NCBI GenBank assembly: GCA_963732585.1
Contig: CAVSZY010000003.1
Location: 868,001 to 932,000 of the forward strand
Source of the DNA: WLMZ01 sp963732585
Lineage (GTDB): Bacteria; Actinomycetota; Acidimicrobiia; Acidimicrobiales; Ilumatobacteraceae
Direction: 5' to 3'
Length of the DNA: 64,000 nt
Positions 61,398-64,000 of the stretch are shown one piece after another; position 1 is the stretch's first letter; each line of letters opens with the position of its first letter. Made by a program: the position numbers and the translations under genes. The notes below the pieces were generated by a model, which saw only the letters and a list, made by a program, of their open reading frames with translations, was not told where the DNA came from and did not search any database.

Positions 61398-62855
61398 ATG
61401 TCGCGTCACCCGGTGAAGGCCGCAGCGTTCTTCGACCTCGATCGGACCTTACTCGCTGGCGCATCGGGCGAGGTCTTCGCAGACGCGCTCGTCGCCGCCG
61501 GTCTGAGTCGGGCGATTCCCGGTTCGAAGCTGCTGTTCGGTCTCTTCAACACCATCGGCGAAACGCTGCCGAGCATGTTCCTGGCCCGCCAGGCAGCTCG
61601 TCTGGCCGCCGGGAAATCGCAAGCTGCCAGCCAGCGAGTGGCCCTGCAGGTGGCACCCAAACTGCTCTCGATGGTGCAGCCGTTCGCCCATCAGGTCATC
61701 GCCGAACACCGCGCCAACGACCGGCCCGTCGTCTTGGCCACGACCACGCCCTACGACCTGGTGAAACCGTTCGCCGACCTGCTCGGCGTCGATGCCGTGT
61801 TGGCCACTCGCTACGGCGTCGGCCGCGACGGTTGTTACGACGGTTCCGTCGACGGCCATTTTGTCTGGAGCACGGGAAAGCTCGCTGCCGCGCGCGAATG
61901 GGCGGCGGCCAACGACATCGACCTCGCCGAGAGCTACGCCTACAGCGACAGCGTCTACGACAGCCCGCTGCTCGGCGCCGTCGGCCACCCGGTGGCCGTC
62001 AACCCCGACCCGCGCATGCAACTGATGGCCGCCGCCCGCCGCTGGCCAGTGACCCATTTCGATGTGCCCGACGGTGTCGCCAAAGTGCCGATCGTCGGCA
62101 TCGAACTACAGCAGGTGGCGATGGCCTTTGTGCATCCGCTGCTCTTTCCTTACGTCTCGTTCGACATCAGCGGCGTTGAAAACATTCCCAAAGATGGTCC
62201 GGCTATCTTGTGCGCCAACCACCGCAGCTACTTCGATGTCGCCGCCTTGGCGGTGACGATCGCCAAGAGCGGCAGAACCGTGCGGTTCCTCGGCAAGAAG
62301 GAAGTGTTCGACGCACCGATGATCGGCCAGTTGGCCAGCGCAATGGGTGGCATTCGCGTCGATCGCGGCACCGGCGACGGCGAGCCGCTCGAGGCTGCCG
62401 CCGCAGCGTTGCGCGCCGGCGACATGGTGGCCTTGATGCCCCAGGGCACAATTCCGCGCGGCCTGGCCTTCTTCGATCCGGAGCTCAAGGCCCGCTGGGG
62501 CGCTGCCCGGCTGGCGGAGATGACCCACGCGACCGTGATCCCAGTCGGTTTGTGGGGCACGGAGAAGGTCTGGCCGCGCAGCGCGCGGATGCCGAACGTG
62601 CTCAACCTCACCGACCCGCCGAAGGTCACCGTGCGCGTTGGGCGCCCGGTAGAGATGAAATACCGCAGTGTCAAGGCCGATACACAACGATTGATGACCT
62701 CGATCAGCAATCTGTTGCCCGCCGAGGCTCGGCAGCGCCATGAACCAACCGACGAGGAATTGATGGCCACCCTGCCCCCCGGATATTCCGGTGACCCACG
62801 CGGCGAGAGTGATCGGCGGCCCGGTACCGATCTGCCCAAGGCAGGCAGGAAATGA
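61398..62855 (+). CDS. HAD-IB phosphatase / PlsC acyltransferase fusion
   Basis: A 485-residue two-domain enzyme for phospholipid synthesis. Residues 1-235 are a SerB-like HAD-IB domain (AAFFDLDRTLLAGASGEVF with the DxDxT nucleophile, and DLAESYAYSDSVYDSPLLGAVG). Residues 240-430 are a PlsC acyltransferase with the NHxxxxD motif (CANHRSYFDVAALA) and PQGTIPRG. The ATG at 61398 lies eight bases after TACGAT, a possible -10 that would give a leaderless mRNA. This gene type next to a 6C RNA is shared with mycobacteria. Its stop overlaps the aroQ start (ATGA). Confidence 0.88.
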   Translation: MSRHPVKAAAFFDLDRTLLAGASGEVFADALVAAGLSRAIPGSKLLFGLFNTIGETLPSMFLARQAARLAAGKSQAASQRVALQVAPKLLSMVQPFAHQVIAEHRANDRPVVLATTTPYDLVKPFADLLGVDAVLATRYGVGRDGCYDGSVDGHFVWSTGKLAAAREWAAANDIDLAESYAYSDSVYDSPLLGAVGHPVAVNPDPRMQLMAAARRWPVTHFDVPDGVAKVPIVGIELQQVAMAFVHPLLFPYVSFDISGVENIPKDGPAILCANHRSYFDVAALAVTIAKSGRTVRFLGKKEVFDAPMIGQLASAMGGIRVDRGTGDGEPLEAAAAALRAGDMVALMPQGTIPRGLAFFDPELKARWGAARLAEMTHATVIPVGLWGTEKVWPRSARMPNVLNLTDPPKVTVRVGRPVEMKYRSVKADTQRLMTSISNLLPAEARQRHEPTDEELMATLPPGYSGDPRGESDRRPGTDLPKAGRK

Positions 62856-63301
62856 GCGGCGAAGCTCCGATCGTGTTGTTGCTGCACGGCCCGAACCTCA
62901 ACCTTCTCGGCCAGCGCGAGCCGCATATTTACGGCACGGCGACGCTCGATGATTACCTCACCGCCTGCCACGCCGACGCCGCTCGCTTCGACATGGTGCT
63001 CGAATCGTTGCAGTCGAACTACGAGGGCGTTCTTGTTGATGCCATCCACGCGGCACGCGGGCGCGTCGCCGCGATCGTGATCAACCCGGGTGCGTTCACC
63101 CACTACTCCTGGGCGATTCATGATGCCCTGGCCGCCTTTGCCGGGCCGGTGATCGAGTTGCACATCTCCAACCCCGATGCTCGCGAGCCCTGGCGCCATA
63201 CCAGTGTCGTCAGCCCCGCGGCAGACGGGGCGATCGTCGGCCTCGGTCCGATCGGGTATCGCCTGGCCATCGAAGCGGTCGCCGCAAAGCTGGGCCGCTG
63301 A
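62852..63301 (+). CDS. aroQ: 3-dehydroquinate dehydratase, type II
   Basis: A 149-residue shikimate-pathway enzyme. HGPNLNLLGQREPHIYG carries the catalytic Arg (R22) and Tyr (Y27). GAFTHYSWAIHDAL and ELHISNPDAREPWRHTSVVSPAADGAIVGLG (ELHISNPDAREPWRHTSVVS) provide the catalytic His and the substrate-binding residues. Length is typical of the dodecameric type II enzyme. ATGA overlap with the upstream gene and two bases before the peptidase. Confidence 0.94.
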   Translation: MSGEAPIVLLLHGPNLNLLGQREPHIYGTATLDDYLTACHADAARFDMVLESLQSNYEGVLVDAIHAARGRVAAIVINPGAFTHYSWAIHDALAAFAGPVIELHISNPDAREPWRHTSVVSPAADGAIVGLGPIGYRLAIEAVAAKLGR

Positions 63302-63303
63302 GC

Positions 63304-64000
63304 GTGGACAGCGAGGTCGGCGGGCTCGACACGGGCCGATTCGACACGAGCCGCCGCCTGGCCGACGCCCGCCAGCGGATGGCCGAGGCCGGTCTGGAAT
63401 GTCTGGTCGTCACCGAACCGCACAACATCCGCTGGCTCAGCGGATTCAGCGGCTCAAACGGTTGGGTGGTGCTCAGCAGCGATTCGTGCACGCTGGTCAC
63501 CGACGGCCGTTACGGCGAGCAAGCCGAGCAGGAGGCCGCTGCGCACGGTTGCGACTTGACGGTGTTGGTCGGCACGACGACAACCTCGATGCTGCAGCTC
63601 GCGGCAACGGCGCGCGGCGGGCGCACCCGCGTTGGATTCGAGGCCCATCACCTCAGCGTGGCCAGCCACGCAACGATGATGGATGCCATCGGCGGCGCGT
63701 GGGTCGACGCGGTATCGATGATCGAACATGGGCGACGGAGCAAGGACGGCGCTGAACAAGCGCTGATGGCGACGGCGGCGCGTATCGCCGACGAGGCCCT
63801 GGCGGCCAGCATGCCGATGCTCTACGAAGGCCCCACCGAGCGCCAGTTTCGCAATCGGCTGGAAGCAGAAATGCGCCAGCGCGGCGCCGATGAACCAAGT
63901 TTCGCAACGATCATCGCCGCCGGGCCGAATGCGGCGATGGCCCATCACCGACCCGACGACCTGCGCATCGACGAGGGGATGACCGTCGTCATCGACTTTG
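63304..64000 (+). CDS. M24-family Xaa-Pro aminopeptidase, C-terminal part outside window
   Basis: The first 232 codons of a creatinase/aminopeptidase P-like protein. The N-terminal creatinase domain has CLVVTEPHNIRWLSGFSGSNGWVVLSSDSCTLVTDGRYGEQA (PHNIRWLSGFSGSNGWVVLS), and the catalytic domain begins with ASMPMLYEGPTERQFRNRLEAEMRQRG and SFATIIAAGPNAAMAHHRP, as in PepP/PepQ. The metal ligands lie beyond the window. GTG start two bases after aroQ; aroQ next to pepQ is the common order before efp and nusB in many bacteria. Confidence 0.87.
   Translation, partial: MDSEVGGLDTGRFDTSRRLADARQRMAEAGLECLVVTEPHNIRWLSGFSGSNGWVVLSSDSCTLVTDGRYGEQAEQEAAAHGCDLTVLVGTTTTSMLQLAATARGGRTRVGFEAHHLSVASHATMMDAIGGAWVDAVSMIEHGRRSKDGAEQALMATAARIADEALAASMPMLYEGPTERQFRNRLEAEMRQRGADEPSFATIIAAGPNAAMAHHRPDDLRIDEGMTVVIDF

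Noticed and set aside
61120..61416. Small protein gene between the LysR and HAD-IB genes
   Set aside because: The translation has no domain or good start, and the region is explained by a promoter, three hairpins and a terminator.
1..64000. CRISPR array, integrase, transposon or prophage
   Set aside because: No regularly spaced repeats, transposase, integrase or phage structural genes were seen, and gene content is chromosomal throughout.

Overview
The window is about 64 kb of high-GC DNA, densely coded on both strands, and reads as a chromosomal segment of an actinobacterium. Acidimicrobiia (Ilumatobacter-like) is my best guess. The reasons are a BldD-type regulator, an F420-dependent LLM oxidoreductase, a PAC2-family protein, a paired DUF1501/DUF1800 locus, a 6C-type small RNA, many GTG starts and frequent ATGA/GTGA stop-start overlaps. 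I see no integrase, insertion sequence, phage gene or CRISPR array.

Region 1 (1-12713) looks catabolic. A minus-strand run encodes an SDR, a SnoaL-like protein, a VOC protein, a two-subunit molybdenum hydroxylase, then a branched-chain-type ABC importer (lipoprotein, fused LivHM, LivG, LivF) and the start of an apparent amidohydrolase. Divergent from it are a TauD/TfdA dioxygenase, a Rieske oxygenase alpha subunit and a small partner. Two plus-strand promoters here share a 14-bp palindrome-like site, which suggests one repressor. The substrate cannot be read from sequence.

Region 2 (12799-28700) is mixed: a DrrAB-type ABC exporter, a rhodanese protein, acetoacetyl-CoA synthetase coupled to a 2OG-Fe(II) oxygenase, a MATE exporter, a decayed FitAB/VapBC toxin-antitoxin remnant with an intact-looking operator, leuS, a fatty-acyl-AMP ligase, an LLM oxidoreductase, PAC2, an APH-like kinase and a CnoX-like thioredoxin.

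Region 3 (28705-42168) is conserved housekeeping: comEA, comEC, holA, rpsT, lepA, an MFS exporter, photolyase, hrcA, dnaJ, rsmE, a BldD-like regulator and hemW. tRNA-Val(GAC) follows.

Region 4 (42543-46634) is a sugar-type ABC importer whose permease carries a roughly 330-residue membrane insert. Region 5 (46691-64000) holds an EamA transporter, an acyl-CoA dehydrogenase, icd, a HAD phosphatase, SOS-controlled dinB, a quinone oxidoreductase, DUF1501/DUF1800, a two-component system, gltA, an acyl-CoA carboxylase subunit with a LysR regulator, a 6C-like RNA with three C-loop hairpins, a HAD-IB/PlsC fusion, aroQ and an M24 peptidase cut by the window end.

Seven genes (livHM, the acyl-AMP ligase, comEC, hrcA, rsmE, dinB and a quinone oxidoreductase) are complete only if one single-base shift is allowed. 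Six need removal of one base and one needs addition of one base. Sequencing error is the simplest explanation; real frameshifts or decay cannot be excluded from the sequence alone.
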